A stretch of DNA of 64,000 nucleotides, taken from NCBI RefSeq assembly GCF_003721225.1, contig NZ_RIZI01000191.1, forward strand, positions 1-64,000, in the 5' to 3' direction. This DNA is from Acidithiobacillus sulfuriphilus (GTDB lineage: Bacteria > Pseudomonadota > Gammaproteobacteria > Acidithiobacillales > Acidithiobacillaceae). A program made the translations under genes and the position numbers. The notes below the pieces were generated by a model, which worked only from the letters and a program-made list of their open reading frames with translations, was not told where the DNA came from and did no database searches. Position 1 is the first letter of the stretch. The number at the start of each line of letters is the position of its first letter. Shown here one piece after another: positions 17,646 to 26,892 of this stretch.

Positions 17646-18367
17646 TTGCTTTGGGCGTAAATATTGACCATGTGGCCACCCTGCGCCAGGCACGCGGTAC
17701 CCGCTATCCGGACCCGGTGGAGGCAGCCTTTGTTGCCGAACGGGCGGGGGCGGACGCGATCACCGCCCATTTGCGGGAGGATCGTCGCCACATGCAGGAC
17801 CGGGATATCGAGATCCTGCGTCAGACCCTGCGTACCCGCCTGAACCTGGAGATGGCCGTGGAGGAAGGGGTGATGCGCATTGCCGAGCGGATTCGGCCCG
17901 CCGACTGCTGCCTGGTGCCGGAGCGGCGCGCGGAACTGACCACGGAGGGTGGCCTGGACGTGGCGGGCCATGCGCAGCGGATCAAGGAGGCTTGCCAGCG
18001 CCTGGGCGCGGCGGAAATACGGGTTTCGCTGTTTATCGATCCCGATCCGTTTCAGTTGGAAGCGGCGGCGGATACGGGGGCGCCGGTGGTGGAGCTGCAC
18101 ACCGGACGCTACGCCAATGCCGGCAGTGCCGCCGCACGCGCTGACGAGTTGGCCCTCATCGCCAGCGCGGTATCTTTTGGAAAGAGCCTGGGGCTGCAGG
18201 TGAATGCGGGCCATGGTCTTGATTATCATAATGTCGAAGCCATCGCCGCCCTGGATGGGGTGGCGGAACTCAATATCGGCCATGCCATTGTGGGCCATGC
18301 GCTCTTCGTGGGTCTGGGGCCGGCTGTCGCAGAGATGAAGCGCATCATGCGACAGGCCCGTGAATGA
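17642..18367 (+). CDS. pdxJ: pyridoxine 5'-phosphate synthase
   Basis: 241 residues; a TIM barrel enzyme joining 1-deoxyxylulose 5-phosphate with 3-amino-2-oxopropyl phosphate to make pyridoxine phosphate. Visible blocks are [42 protein letters not shown] and [10 protein letters not shown] with the terminal [12 protein letters not shown] phosphate loop. The substrate deoxyxylulose phosphate is made by Dxs, also in this window. Its ends overlap recO and acpS by four bases each. Confidence 0.97.
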   Translation: MIALGVNIDHVATLRQARGTRYPDPVEAAFVAERAGADAITAHLREDRRHMQDRDIEILRQTLRTRLNLEMAVEEGVMRIAERIRPADCCLVPERRAELTTEGGLDVAGHAQRIKEACQRLGAAEIRVSLFIDPDPFQLEAAADTGAPVVELHTGRYANAGSAAARADELALIASAVSFGKSLGLQVNAGHGLDYHNVEAIAALDGVAELNIGHAIVGHALFVGLGPAVAEMKRIMRQARE

Positions 18368-18765
18368 TCGTGGGTTTGGGCACCGACATTGTCGATGTCG
18401 AGCGCATGGCGGGCCTTTACGAGCGTTTTGACGGGCGTTTGGTCGCTCGTTTGCTGAGTGCGCAGGAGCAGGGGGAACTGCCCGCCGGCAGGGCCGAAGG
18501 GGCCGCCTTCCTGGCGCGCCGTTTTGCCGCCAAGGAGGCGGCCCTCAAGGCCCTGGGTAGCGGCTTGCGCGCCGGTATCCGCTGGTCCGATCTGGAAGTG
18601 GGCCACGATGTCCTGGGAGCGCCGCAACTGGCCTTTTCCGGTATGGCGGCGGCGGCGCTGGCGCGGCTGGGTCAGGGGGTGGGCTCCTGGTTGTCCATCA
18701 GCGATGAGCGGCGATTCGCGGTGGCGGTGGTGATATTGGAAAAGGCAGGGTATGCGGATGAGTAG
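18364..18765 (+). CDS. acpS: holo-[acyl-carrier-protein] synthase
   Basis: 133 residues, transfers 4'-phosphopantetheine from CoA to acyl carrier protein. The metal-binding [10 protein letters not shown] at residues 6-15 and [15 protein letters not shown] with the catalytic acidic residue are the family motifs. The start overlaps the pdxJ stop (ATGA). It closes the lepA-acpS run. Confidence 0.95.
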   Translation: MIVGLGTDIVDVERMAGLYERFDGRLVARLLSAQEQGELPAGRAEGAAFLARRFAAKEAALKALGSGLRAGIRWSDLEVGHDVLGAPQLAFSGMAAAALARLGQGVGSWLSISDERRFAVAVVILEKAGYADE

Positions 18766-18819
18766 GGATGACGGCTGGTGCAAGCCGGGCATGAGCGGCC
18801 AGATGGGGGGAGTCTTTCG

Positions 18820-20142
18820 ATGAAAATCACGGTGGTCGGTACCGGCTATGTGGGTCTCGTCACGGGGGCGTGCCTGGCGCAGGTGGGGAATCACGTCCTT
18901 TGCATCGACGTGGATGCCCGCAAGGTGGAACAGCTTTCCGCCGGGATCGTGCCCATCCATGAGCCTGGGCTGCCGGCCATCGTGCAGGAGGGCATGGCCG
19001 GCGATCGCCTGCGTTTTGGGACGAACATCGCCGCCGGGGTGGCCCATGGCGATTACCTCTTCATCGCCGTGGGGACGCCGCCCGATGAAGACGGCTCCGC
19101 CGATCTCCGCCACGTTCTGGCGGCGGCCGAGGCCATCGGCCAGCACCTCGACCGCTACTGCGTCATCATCAACAAATCGACGGTACCCGTGGGTACGGCG
19201 CAGTTGGTCCGGCAACGCATTGCGGCGGCCTTGCAGGGGCGTGGCGTCGACATTCCCTTCGACGTGGTATCCAATCCGGAGTTTCTCAAGGAAGGCGCGG
19301 CGGTGGAGGATTTCATGAAGCCCGACCGCATCATCATCGGTGCCGATCATCCGGCCGCTGCCGAACGGATGCGCGCCCTCTATGCCCCTTTCAACCGCAA
19401 TCATGATCGCTTGATCGTCATGGACCCTCCCTCCGCAGAACTCAGCAAATACGCCGCCAATGTGATGCTGGCCACCAAGATCTCGCTGATGAACGAACTG
19501 GCTGGCCTGGCGGAACGGATGGGTGCGGATATCGAGCAGGTACGGCGCGGCATTGGTGCCGATCCGCGTATCGGTTACGCCTTTATTTACCCTGGCTGTG
19601 GTTATGGGGGCTCCTGTTTTCCCAAGGATGTGCGCGCCCTGGAGTATAGCGCCCGCCAGGCGGGTTATGCGGCGCCGCTCTTGGCCGCCGTCGAGGAGGT
19701 GAACAATCGCCAAAAGCGGGTTCTGGAACGCAAGGTGGTGGCGGAACTGGGAGAGGATCTGTCGCCTTATACTGTTGCCCTCTGGGGCTTGTCCTTCAAA
19801 CCCAACACCGATGACATGCGCGAGGCCCCCAGCCGGGTCTTGCTGGAGGGCCTCTGGGCCCGCGGGGCACAGGTGCGTGCCTACGACCCGGCAGCGGGGG
19901 CGGAGGCGCGGCGGATTTATGGGGAGCGGGCGGATCTGCAGATCTGTGAAGACCCCTATGCCGCTCTGGAGGGGGCCGACGCGCTGGTGATCTGCACCGA
20001 ATGGCAGCTTTTCCGCAGTCCCGATTTTGACCGGATCCGCGCTCGGCTGCGGCGGCCGCTCATTGTCGACGGTCGCAATCTCTATGATCCCCAGGCCGTA
20101 AGGGCGGCCGGTTTCCGCTATCATGCCATCGGCCGCCCCTGA
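18820..20142 (+). CDS. ugd: UDP-glucose 6-dehydrogenase
   Basis: 440 residues. The NAD-binding Rossmann motif [10 protein letters not shown] is at 7-16, followed by the dimer domain and the catalytic Cys in [11 protein letters not shown]. It oxidises UDP-glucose to UDP-glucuronate for exopolysaccharide or LPS sugars. ATG 18820 follows GGGGGGAG; the longer frame from 18778 gives a poor N-terminus. It is one base short of touching the heptose kinase gene, so the two are likely co-transcribed and supply surface sugar precursors. Confidence 0.94.
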   Translation: MKITVVGTGYVGLVTGACLAQVGNHVLCIDVDARKVEQLSAGIVPIHEPGLPAIVQEGMAGDRLRFGTNIAAGVAHGDYLFIAVGTPPDEDGSADLRHVLAAAEAIGQHLDRYCVIINKSTVPVGTAQLVRQRIAAALQGRGVDIPFDVVSNPEFLKEGAAVEDFMKPDRIIIGADHPAAAERMRALYAPFNRNHDRLIVMDPPSAELSKYAANVMLATKISLMNELAGLAERMGADIEQVRRGIGADPRIGYAFIYPGCGYGGSCFPKDVRALEYSARQAGYAAPLLAAVEEVNNRQKRVLERKVVAELGEDLSPYTVALWGLSFKPNTDDMREAPSRVLLEGLWARGAQVRAYDPAAGAEARRIYGERADLQICEDPYAALEGADALVICTEWQLFRSPDFDRIRARLRRPLIVDGRNLYDPQAVRAAGFRYHAIGRP

Positions 20143-20143
20143 T

Positions 20144-21091
20144 ATGATGCCGTCCCTGGCCACATTGCTCGGACAGCGGGTGCTCGTCGTGGGCGATGTC
20201 ATGCTGGATCGCTACTGGTTCGGCAGCGTCGAGCGCATTTCTCCGGAAGCGCCGGTCCCGGTGGTGCGGGTGGGGCGGGAAGAAGAACGGCCGGGCGGGG
20301 CGGCCAATGTGGCCCTCAATGTGGTGGCCCTGGGCGCCCGCGCCCATCTCCTGGCACCGGTGGGCGATGACCAGCCGGGCCGGAATCTGGCGGCATTGCT
20401 CGCCGCCGCCCAGGTGGAGTCCACGCTGATCCCCGGCGCCGGGTGTCCGACGACCGTCAAGCTGCGCGTCATCGGCCACCAGCAACAATTGCTGCGCATG
20501 GATTTTGAGGCCAAACCCAGCGCCGATCATCGGGGCGCCCTTCTGCACCAGGGCCCGTCGTTGTTTGCGGCGGCAGGGGCGGTGATCCTCTCGGACTACG
20601 CCAAGGGTGCGCTGCAGGATGTGGTCCATTTCGTGACCATGGGACGGGACCTGGGTGTGCCGGTCCTGGTGGACCCCAAGGGCCGTGATTATGAGCGCTA
20701 TCGCGGTGCGACCCTGCTCACGCCCAACCAGGCGGAATTTCAGGCCGTGGCCGGCCCCTGGCAGGAGGAGGACGAATTCCGGGAGATGGGCCAGCGTTTG
20801 CGCCGCCATCTTGAGCTGCAAGGGTTGCTGGTGACCCGGGGGGAAGGCGGGATGACCCTCTTTACGGAAGCGGGTATTTACCATCATGCGGCCCAGGCCC
20901 GGGAGGTCTTTGATGTCACCGGTGCCGGTGACACGGTGATTGCCACCCTGGCTGTGGCCCTGGCCGCTGCCTGGCCCCTGGATCTGGCCGTGGATCTGGC
21001 CAACCGCGCAGCGGGGATCGTGGTCGGCAAATTGGGGGCCGCCGCAGCCAGCCGGCAAGAGTTGCAGGACAGCCTTTCCGGGCCGGCATGA
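20144..21091 (+). CDS. rfaE1: D-glycero-beta-D-manno-heptose-7-phosphate kinase
   Basis: 315 residues, PfkB/ribokinase fold. Motifs: the substrate-binding VVGDVMLDRYWFG, PGGAANVALN and the C-terminal DVTGAGDTVIATLAVA with the catalytic Asp. It phosphorylates heptose 7-phosphate at C1 in ADP-heptose synthesis for LPS inner core. Only the kinase half of the E. coli HldE is present, so the adenylyltransferase (RfaE2) must be a separate gene elsewhere. ATG 20144 is preferred because it starts one base after the ugd stop; an earlier ATG at 20123 would overlap ugd. Confidence 0.9.
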   Translation: MMPSLATLLGQRVLVVGDVMLDRYWFGSVERISPEAPVPVVRVGREEERPGGAANVALNVVALGARAHLLAPVGDDQPGRNLAALLAAAQVESTLIPGAGCPTTVKLRVIGHQQQLLRMDFEAKPSADHRGALLHQGPSLFAAAGAVILSDYAKGALQDVVHFVTMGRDLGVPVLVDPKGRDYERYRGATLLTPNQAEFQAVAGPWQEEDEFREMGQRLRRHLELQGLLVTRGEGGMTLFTEAGIYHHAAQAREVFDVTGAGDTVIATLAVALAAAWPLDLAVDLANRAAGIVVGKLGAAAASRQELQDSLSGPA

Positions 21092-21882
21092 GTGCACCTG
21101 TTTCCATTAACGACCCGAGGGCTGTCCCCCGGCTAGATGTGCCGAAACTGCTGCTGGGCCGGGTGGGCCGTGCCCTGGCCGACTTTGCCATGATTGCGCC
21201 GGGAGACCGGATCCTCCTGGCCTTGTCGGGAGGCAAGGATTCCCTCACCCTGCTGCATCTGCTGCGCGCCTTTCAGCAGCGATCTCCGGTATCCTTCAGC
21301 CTGGGAGCGGCCACGGTGGACCCCATGAGCCCCGACTATGATCCGGCGCCCTTGCAGCCCTATCTGCGGGAACTGGGCATCCCCTATTTCCTGGAGCGGC
21401 AGGATATTGTCGGGCGCGCCAAACGCCACATGGACCGGCCATCCTACTGCAGCTTTTGCGCGCGCATGCGCCGCGGCGTACTCTATCAATGCGCCCGTCG
21501 CGAGGGCTACAATGTGGTGGCCTTGGGTCAGCATCTGGACGATTTTGCGGAAAGCTTTTTGATGTCCCTGTTTTATAATGGTGAATTGCGCACCATGAAG
21601 GCTCACTACCGGGTCAAGGATGGCGATTTGCGCGTCATCAGGCCTCTCGTTTATTGCCGCGAGCGCCAGACGCGGGCCTACGCCGAGGCCAGCCACCTGC
21701 CAGTCATCATGGAAAACTGCCCGGCGTGCTTTGGCGCCCCCACGGAACGGCAGCGGATGAAATCGCTTCTTGCGCTCCAGGAAGAACGCGACCCTCGTCT
21801 CTTCAATCACTTACGCCGCGCCCTGCAACCCCTTTTGCGTCAGGGGCTCGATGGCGTGCCCTCAGAGGATGGCCATGCCTGA
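21088..21882 (+). CDS. ttcA: tRNA 2-thiocytidine synthetase TtcA
   Basis: 264 residues. The PP-loop SGGKDS is at 47-52, followed by CSFC near 130 (PSYCSFCARMRRG), the GQHLDD block and a later NCPAC pair. This is the TtcA layout of an ATP pyrophosphatase with a cysteine-ligated iron-sulfur cluster that thiolates C32 of tRNAs. The start overlaps the rfaE1 stop (ATGA) and its end overlaps hslO by 8 bases. Confidence 0.88.
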   Translation: MSAPVSINDPRAVPRLDVPKLLLGRVGRALADFAMIAPGDRILLALSGGKDSLTLLHLLRAFQQRSPVSFSLGAATVDPMSPDYDPAPLQPYLRELGIPYFLERQDIVGRAKRHMDRPSYCSFCARMRRGVLYQCARREGYNVVALGQHLDDFAESFLMSLFYNGELRTMKAHYRVKDGDLRVIRPLVYCRERQTRAYAEASHLPVIMENCPACFGAPTERQRMKSLLALQEERDPRLFNHLRRALQPLLRQGLDGVPSEDGHA

Positions 21883-22726
21883 TTTTTCACAACGTTTCCA
21901 CTGGGAAACCCTCCCCGTGCGGGGTGCGCTCTGCCGTTTGGACGAGACCTATGGGCGGGTGCTCCGGGACTTCCAGGGGCCGCCGCCCGTCGCCCGGCTT
22001 TTGGGAGAAATCCTGGCCGGCACGGCCTTGCTGGCCACGACCCAGAATTCCTATGAACGGCTTATTGTCCAGGCGCAAAGCCAGGGGGCCTTGCGCCTCC
22101 TAGTGGCGGAGATCAGTCAGGCGGGGGGATTGCGCGCCTATGCCCGCTGGCAGGAAGGAGAGCCGGTGGATTTGGCCACCCTCCCCGACGCCTTGCTGGC
22201 CATTACGGTGGATCCTGGGTTGGATAGGGAGCGTTATCAGGGCCTGGTGACGTTGCGGGATACCGTGGCGGAATCCCTCAACGCCTACTTTGCGGAATCG
22301 GAGCAGTCACCGGCCTTCTTTCGCCTTATGGCGGATCCCCAATCCCGTCAGGCGGCAGGATATTTTGTCCAACGGCTGCCAGGGGTCATGGAGGCCGCCG
22401 ATTGGCAATTGCTGACCCAGTTTTTCGCAGTCGGACCCGATGCCGCGCTCTTCAACATGGCGCCCGAGGACCTTTTGCCCCAGGCATTTCCCGGCGAGAG
22501 CGTGCGCCTCTTCCCGCCGCAAGCCCTGAGCTTTTCCTGCTCCTGCTCCCGGCAGCGGGTAGCCGACATGCTCCGCGCGCTGGGCCAGGAGGAAGTGGAA
22601 GAAACATTGGCAGAACAGGGTGTTATCTCTGTTACCTGCGAGTATTGTCGAGAGTCCTACCGCTTTGAAGCGAGCGACGTGGCCATGCTCTTCAAGGAGG
22701 AAAACGATGGGGCGCGGCTACATTGA
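21875..22726 (+). CDS. hslO: redox-regulated chaperone Hsp33
   Basis: 283 residues. The N-terminal substrate-binding domain starts RFHWETLPVRGALCRLDETY. The redox switch has four zinc-binding cysteines: CSCS near residue 220 and CEYC near residue 254. On oxidation these form disulphides and activate holdase function. ATG 21875 is chosen because it lies inside the end of ttcA and gives the family N-terminus. Co-transcription with ttcA is likely. The tmRNA gene follows after 119 bases. Confidence 0.93.
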   Translation: MPDFSQRFHWETLPVRGALCRLDETYGRVLRDFQGPPPVARLLGEILAGTALLATTQNSYERLIVQAQSQGALRLLVAEISQAGGLRAYARWQEGEPVDLATLPDALLAITVDPGLDRERYQGLVTLRDTVAESLNAYFAESEQSPAFFRLMADPQSRQAAGYFVQRLPGVMEAADWQLLTQFFAVGPDAALFNMAPEDLLPQAFPGESVRLFPPQALSFSCSCSRQRVADMLRALGQEEVEETLAEQGVISVTCEYCRESYRFEASDVAMLFKEENDGARLH

Positions 22727-22845
22727 GGCGAATGTCACCGACTCTAGTCGCGGTAGTATGAATGGGGATATACTAAACATATAGGTCATGCGGCGGATGC
22801 AACTTTTTCTGCAAATGCTGGTCTTAGTTAGCGTACAGTAAATCA

Positions 22846-23210
22846 GGGGGCGACCGGCTTCGACGCAGGTCGCGAAGCCTTCGGTGCATGCAGAGCTGCG
22901 GTTCGCTCTTAAAACTGGTCGCAAGTCAATAATTGCCAACGACAGCAATTACGCCCTCGCTGCTTAAGCAGTGAGCCCTCCGCCCGGATTGGTCCGTGGG
23001 TCCGGTGGCCGCAAGGCCTGCGGGGGGTCGACTCACACGGAATCGTGGTCTCCCTAGCCTGTGGGGCGACTGCTAAAACAAAGCAGGATCGCCAAACCGA
23101 AATCTTGTTTGTCGGAGTTCGGGGCGGTTAAAAAGAAAAGACAAACTATGCATGTAGATCCGGTGGTCTAGGTACTGCGGACGCGGGTTCAATTCCCGCC
23201 GCCTCCACCA
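22846..23210 (+). ncRNA. ssrA: transfer-messenger RNA (ssrA)
   Basis: 365-nt tmRNA. The 5' GGGGGCG pairs with CGCCTCC ahead of the encoded ACCA at the 3' end; the T arm is GCGGGTTCAATTCCCGC. The tag frame starts at 22935 and reads ANDSNYALAA followed by TAA at 22965, close to the gammaproteobacterial ANDENYALAA. It rescues stalled ribosomes together with SmpB. No permuted structure is seen. The 3' end is a common integration site and is followed by element debris. Confidence 0.97.
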
Positions 23211-23222
23211 ATGACAGTAAGC

Positions 23223-23255
23223 AAGCCCCTGATATTTTGGGGCTTTTATTTTTTT
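23223..23255 (+). terminator. intrinsic terminator of ssrA
   Basis: AAGCCCC (23223-23229) pairs with GGGGCTT (23239-23245) around a 9-base loop and is followed by TTATTTTTTTC. It lies 12 bases behind the tmRNA end. Confidence 0.9.
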
Positions 23256-23289
23256 CTTACGCCTTCGGTCTTGCTGTCAGTCGTGTTGA

Positions 23290-23916
23290 CTACCCAGAGC
23301 TCAATCTACCCTTCGCCTGGAGGCCGAAACCGGTCGATTCCTCGACTGGGTGAATGGCGCATCGAACGAACCGCCTCTGCTCAAAGCCGGCCTCGCCCAT
23401 TTATGGTTCGTCACCTTGCACCCGTTCGATGACGGCAACGGCCGTATCGCCCGTGCCATCGGTGATTTGCTGTTGGCGCGCGCTGACGGCAGCCCGCAAC
23501 GCTTCTATAGCCTATCGGCGCAGATCCAGCGGGAGCGCAAGGCCTACTACGACATCCTGGAGCGGACGCAGAAGCGGTCAATGGATGTCACGGAATGGCT
23601 GGCCTGGTTCCTTGATGCCCTGCATCGCGCCGTAGATCAGGCCCACCAGTTCACTCTCGACGCCGTGCTGGCTAAAGCGCGCTTCTGGCAGCGCTGGGCC
23701 GCGATTCCGCTGAACGAGCGGCAAGTGAAGTTGCTCAACAAGCTGTTTGATGGCTTCGAAGGCAAGCTCACCAGCAGCAAATGGGCAGCCATCGCCAAGT
23801 GTTCACCGGACACTGCGTTGCGTGACATCAACGATCTGCTGACGCATGGTGTGCTGCGGAAAACTGATGCGGGCGGGCGCAGTACCAGCTATGAACTGAA
23901 CGATCTGCCGGAGTAG
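23290..23916 (+). pseudogene. 5'-truncated Fic family AMP-transferase gene
   Basis: An open frame with no plausible start before residue 20 encodes the C-terminal part of a Fic/DUF4172-type protein. The FIC core motif HPFDDGNGRIARA (HPFx[D/E]GNGR) near the N-terminus is intact, and the C-terminal winged-helix part (ALRDINDLLTHGVLRKTDAGGRSTSYEL) is complete. The N-terminal third, including any inhibitory helix, is missing, and the join lies 80 bases behind tmRNA. A GTG at 23350 could start a 188-residue product, but the homology runs upstream of it (LRLEAETGRFLDWV). This looks like the remnant of an element that once used the tmRNA 3' end. Confidence 0.8.
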
Positions 23917-23996
23917 CATCGTCCTCGGGGAATGACTTGGTTCGTGCCCAGAACAGCGCCTTCATGGACTCCCAGCAACTCATTCGGAAGGAGACT

Positions 23997-24026
23997 GAAA
24001 ACCCTGCCGCCAACGGAGCGGCAGGG
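23997..24026 (-). terminator. intrinsic terminator of the pirin gene
   Basis: On the minus strand CCCTGCCGC (24026-24018) pairs with GCGGCAGGG (24010-24002) around 7 bases and is followed by TTTTC. It is just behind the pirin stop at 24033. Confidence 0.85.
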
Positions 24027-24032
24027 CAGGAA

Positions 24033-24899
24033 CTACTTCGCCATTTGACCAAAGCGGCCGCTGTTGAAGTCAGCAAAGGCCTGCTTGATTTCCTCCTCGC
24101 TATTCATGACAAAGGGGCCATAACCGACGATGGGCTCGTCGATAGGCTCTCCACTCAAGAGCAGGACGGCGGCATCGCGGTTGACTTCCATGGAGATATC
24201 TTGACCGGCTGCATCCAGCACCACCATTTGTGCCTCACGGGCTACGGTGTCGGCATTCACCTGCACGGTTCCCCGCAGCACAATCAGCGCGACATTCCAG
24301 CCATCGGGCACGGATAACGTACTCACACCGCCCGCCTTCAATTGCAAATCCCAGACCTGCATCGGCGAAAAGGTGTTGGCCGGACCACGCTTCCCTGCAT
24401 GCTCACCCGCGATGACCCGCAGCGTTCCGGCGGCGTCGGGCAGCGCAATCTCCGGGATATCCCGATCGGGAATGGCCTGATAACCGGGCGCGGTCATCTT
24501 GTCCTTGGCCGAAAGATTGACCCAGAGCTGCACCATCTCCAGCTCGCCGCCTGCCTCCGTGAAGGCCGGGGAGTGGAACTCTTCATGCAGAATGCCCGAT
24601 CCGGCGGTCATCCATTGCACATCCCCAGGGCCAATAACCCCGCCCTGCCCGGTAGAATCCCGATGCGCCACCTCCCCCTTGTACACAATCGTGACCGTTT
24701 CAAAGCCGCGATGCGGATGCTGACCGACACCCCGCGGCTGCTGTGTTGGCGTAAACGTCATGGGGCCGGCGTAGTCCAACAGCAGGAACGGGCTCAATAC
24801 CTTCCCGTGGCTTTGGTACGAGAACAGGGAGCGCACCGGAAAACCGTCCCCCACCCAGTGGGGACGTGGCGCATCATATACACCCAGCACTTTTTTCAT
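24033..24899 (-). CDS. pirin family protein
   Basis: 288 residues, bicupin fold. The N-terminal cupin carries the metal ligands in GQHPHRGFETVTIVYKGEV and DVQWMTAGSGILHEE, typical of pirins with iron-dependent or quercetinase-like activity. The C-terminal cupin is degenerate as usual. The start is fixed at ATG 24899 because AGGAG lies six bases upstream; earlier in-frame starts at 24905 and 24929 are too close to or ahead of that site. The gene stands alone with its own terminator. Substrate is unknown. Confidence 0.88.
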   Translation of the reverse strand: MKKVLGVYDAPRPHWVGDGFPVRSLFSYQSHGKVLSPFLLLDYAGPMTFTPTQQPRGVGQHPHRGFETVTIVYKGEVAHRDSTGQGGVIGPGDVQWMTAGSGILHEEFHSPAFTEAGGELEMVQLWVNLSAKDKMTAPGYQAIPDRDIPEIALPDAAGTLRVIAGEHAGKRGPANTFSPMQVWDLQLKAGGVSTLSVPDGWNVALIVLRGTVQVNADTVAREAQMVVLDAAGQDISMEVNRDAAVLLLSGEPIDEPIVGYGPFVMNSEEEIKQAFADFNSGRFGQMAK

Positions 24900-25121
24900 A
24901 TCCATCTCCTGAATAAAGGGTTTAACCACTGCACGGGAATAACTATTGATATAGAACCAATAAGGCGTGCCCGTAGTAGAGAGGATGGCCAGGTCCTTGC
25001 GGTATCCGGCTGATCTAACCGTCGGCTTGCGGGGTATTACAGGAGCCGGCCGGCGGGTTCCAGTGCTTGGCTGTGTTCATTGGGGGTTGCGCCATGGATG
25101 GAGGGCGGGCCGCCCGGGCTT

Positions 25122-25808
25122 CTATTCGCGATTGCCAAAAATCTCCAGCAGGGCCATGAACAGGTTGATGATATCCAGATAGAGCCCCACTACCAGCAGG
25201 ACGGGCTCCTGCACGCCGCCGCGGACCATGCGTTGCGTATCAAAAATGATCAGTCCGCTAAAGACCAGCACCAGCACGCCCGCAATGGCTAGCTGCAAGA
25301 CGGGCAGGTGTAGCAGAAAGATATTTACCAGAGAAACCACGATGGCCACGATCAGTCCGGTCAGCAAGAATCCGCCTATCTGACTGAAGTCGCGGCGGGT
25401 GGTCAGGCCATAGACGGACAAGCCCACAAACATGGCCGCCGTGGTGCCCAGGGCTTCGGCGATAACGGTCGCCCCGCCGGGCATGCGTAAATACATTTCA
25501 ATGGCCGGACCCATCATCATGCCCATGCCGGCCGCAAATAAGAACACCAGGGGCACGGCTAAGGGGCTGTGATGGGCGCCGGTGTACTGAATGACGAAAA
25601 GCAAGGCGAAGGATCCGATCATCAGGATGAACGGGTGCTCGTAGGCAAAAGGGGAATGCATGCCATAAAAGGAGGCCACCGCCGAAACGGCCAGGGTAGC
25701 GGCGAGGAGGGCGTAGGTCTTGCCCATCAGCGCGCCGATGGAGCCCGCCGCGGCCCCCTGCGTGGGTGGCGTCATGCTATCGGGAAACTGGGTTTGGTTT
25801 GGATTCAT
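25122..25808 (-). CDS. Bax inhibitor-1/YccA family membrane protein
   Basis: 228 residues with seven hydrophobic segments in the latter 200 residues and the family C-terminal block SGLIIFDTQRMVRGG...LYLDIINLFMALLEIFGNRE. The family is linked to FtsH regulation (YccA) or calcium leak in bacterial homologues. An N-terminal polar tail of about 25 residues is Gln/Pro/Thr-rich. GAGGAGAAAAC lies just before the ATG. It stands alone between the pirin gene and the metal transporter; the 192 bases downstream and 226 bases upstream hold no recognisable gene. Confidence 0.9.
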   Translation of the reverse strand: MNPNQTQFPDSMTPPTQGAAAGSIGALMGKTYALLAATLAVSAVASFYGMHSPFAYEHPFILMIGSFALLFVIQYTGAHHSPLAVPLVFLFAAGMGMMMGPAIEMYLRMPGGATVIAEALGTTAAMFVGLSVYGLTTRRDFSQIGGFLLTGLIVAIVVSLVNIFLLHLPVLQLAIAGVLVLVFSGLIIFDTQRMVRGGVQEPVLLVVGLYLDIINLFMALLEIFGNRE

Positions 25809-26034
25809 CGGTTTTCTCCTCGGGTGCGGGGCGTCAACCCCGGCATTATGCTAGCGGTTATAGCAGAGATTCCCGGTGTGCGTCTTGCCACCGGCAAAAA
25901 CCATGGCTTGTCGCTTGTCGACCTGCCAAAATCTAGATGATTGGACCGCCAACTCGGGCCACAGTTCGAAACGCGGATTATGGCGAAAAAAGATCCTGGC
26001 GATTCGCCAGGACGGCCGCCCGGCGAGTCACTGA

Positions 26035-26892
26035 TCAGAAGCCCTTGCCGGCCGGGCCCGCCGCCATTGCTGCCGTGGAATCCTTGCTCCCTCGTTCTCG
26101 CCAGGATCCGATGGCCGTTGTCCCAAGGTACACCAAAAAACTCAGGGAGGCGATCCAGGTGCTTGCCGGATAGCCTATATAATAGGCGCAGCCGATGCCC
26201 GCCCAGGTTTCGCCAACGCCCAATGCCACCGCCGTCAGGATACCGGCGAGGACATTTTTGCTGAGTAACTGGGCGGCGGCGGGGGGCCCTACCAGGAGGG
26301 CAAAAATCAGCAAGGCGCCGATGATGGGTACGGCGATGGCCACGGTGATCGCCAGCAACCCCAGAAAAAGGGTATTCAGCCATTTCACCGGAACCCCGCG
26401 TCCGGCAGCGGCCTCTTCATTGAGGCTCATATACAGTAATGGCCGCACCATGGCGGCCAATAGCACCAAGGCACCGATGGCGACGCCCACCGATAACCAG
26501 GCCTGGCCCGTGGTCACCCCCACGATGCTGCCAAAGAGGATGCTCATGGCGGCCTGGGCATTGGCGGTGTAAAGATTCAAAAAAAGGACGCCTAACCCAA
26601 GGGAAAACATCAGGATCATGCCCACGCCCACGTCCCTTTCGCTTAAGCGATGGCCCGACCAGGCGAGTCCCAGGGCCGCCAGAAAGGTGATCACGAAAAG
26701 GCCCACGTAAGGGTCGAGGCTCAAGAGAATGGCCCCGGCGGCGCCGGCAAAACCCACATGAGACAGGGCGTGGGCCGCAAAAGCCTGGCGCCGCAACGTG
26801 ACGAAATAGCCGACGGCTGCCGAAACCACCGCAATGGCTGTTCCCGCAGCCAGCGCATGGCGCATGAAAGCGTATTCCAGACCCATGATCAT
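26035..26892 (-). CDS. zinc/manganese ABC transporter permease
   Basis: 285 residues with about eight membrane segments, ABC-3 family (ZnuB/MntB). Family features are the N-terminal FMRHALAAGTAIAVVSAAVGYFVTLRRQAFAAHALSHVGFAGAAGA and the C-terminal ALLIFALLVGPPAAAQLLS. The ATG at 26892 overlaps the ATPase stop (ATGA). It is the third gene of a binding-protein/ATPase/permease operon. Zinc is the most likely metal; manganese or iron is possible. Confidence 0.9.
   Translation of the reverse strand: MIMGLEYAFMRHALAAGTAIAVVSAAVGYFVTLRRQAFAAHALSHVGFAGAAGAILLSLDPYVGLFVITFLAALGLAWSGHRLSERDVGVGMILMFSLGLGVLFLNLYTANAQAAMSILFGSIVGVTTGQAWLSVGVAIGALVLLAAMVRPLLYMSLNEEAAAGRGVPVKWLNTLFLGLLAITVAIAVPIIGALLIFALLVGPPAAAQLLSKNVLAGILTAVALGVGETWAGIGCAYYIGYPASTWIASLSFLVYLGTTAIGSWRERGSKDSTAAMAAGPAGKGF

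Noticed and set aside
18226..20202. 658-codon open frame on the minus strand
   Set aside because: It lies antisense to pdxJ, acpS and ugd, which have full family motifs; it has no recognisable domains and reflects high GC content.
22727..22845. Promoter for ssrA
   Set aside because: TACAGT at about 22834 could be a -10 element, but no good -35 is at the right distance, so it is not listed.
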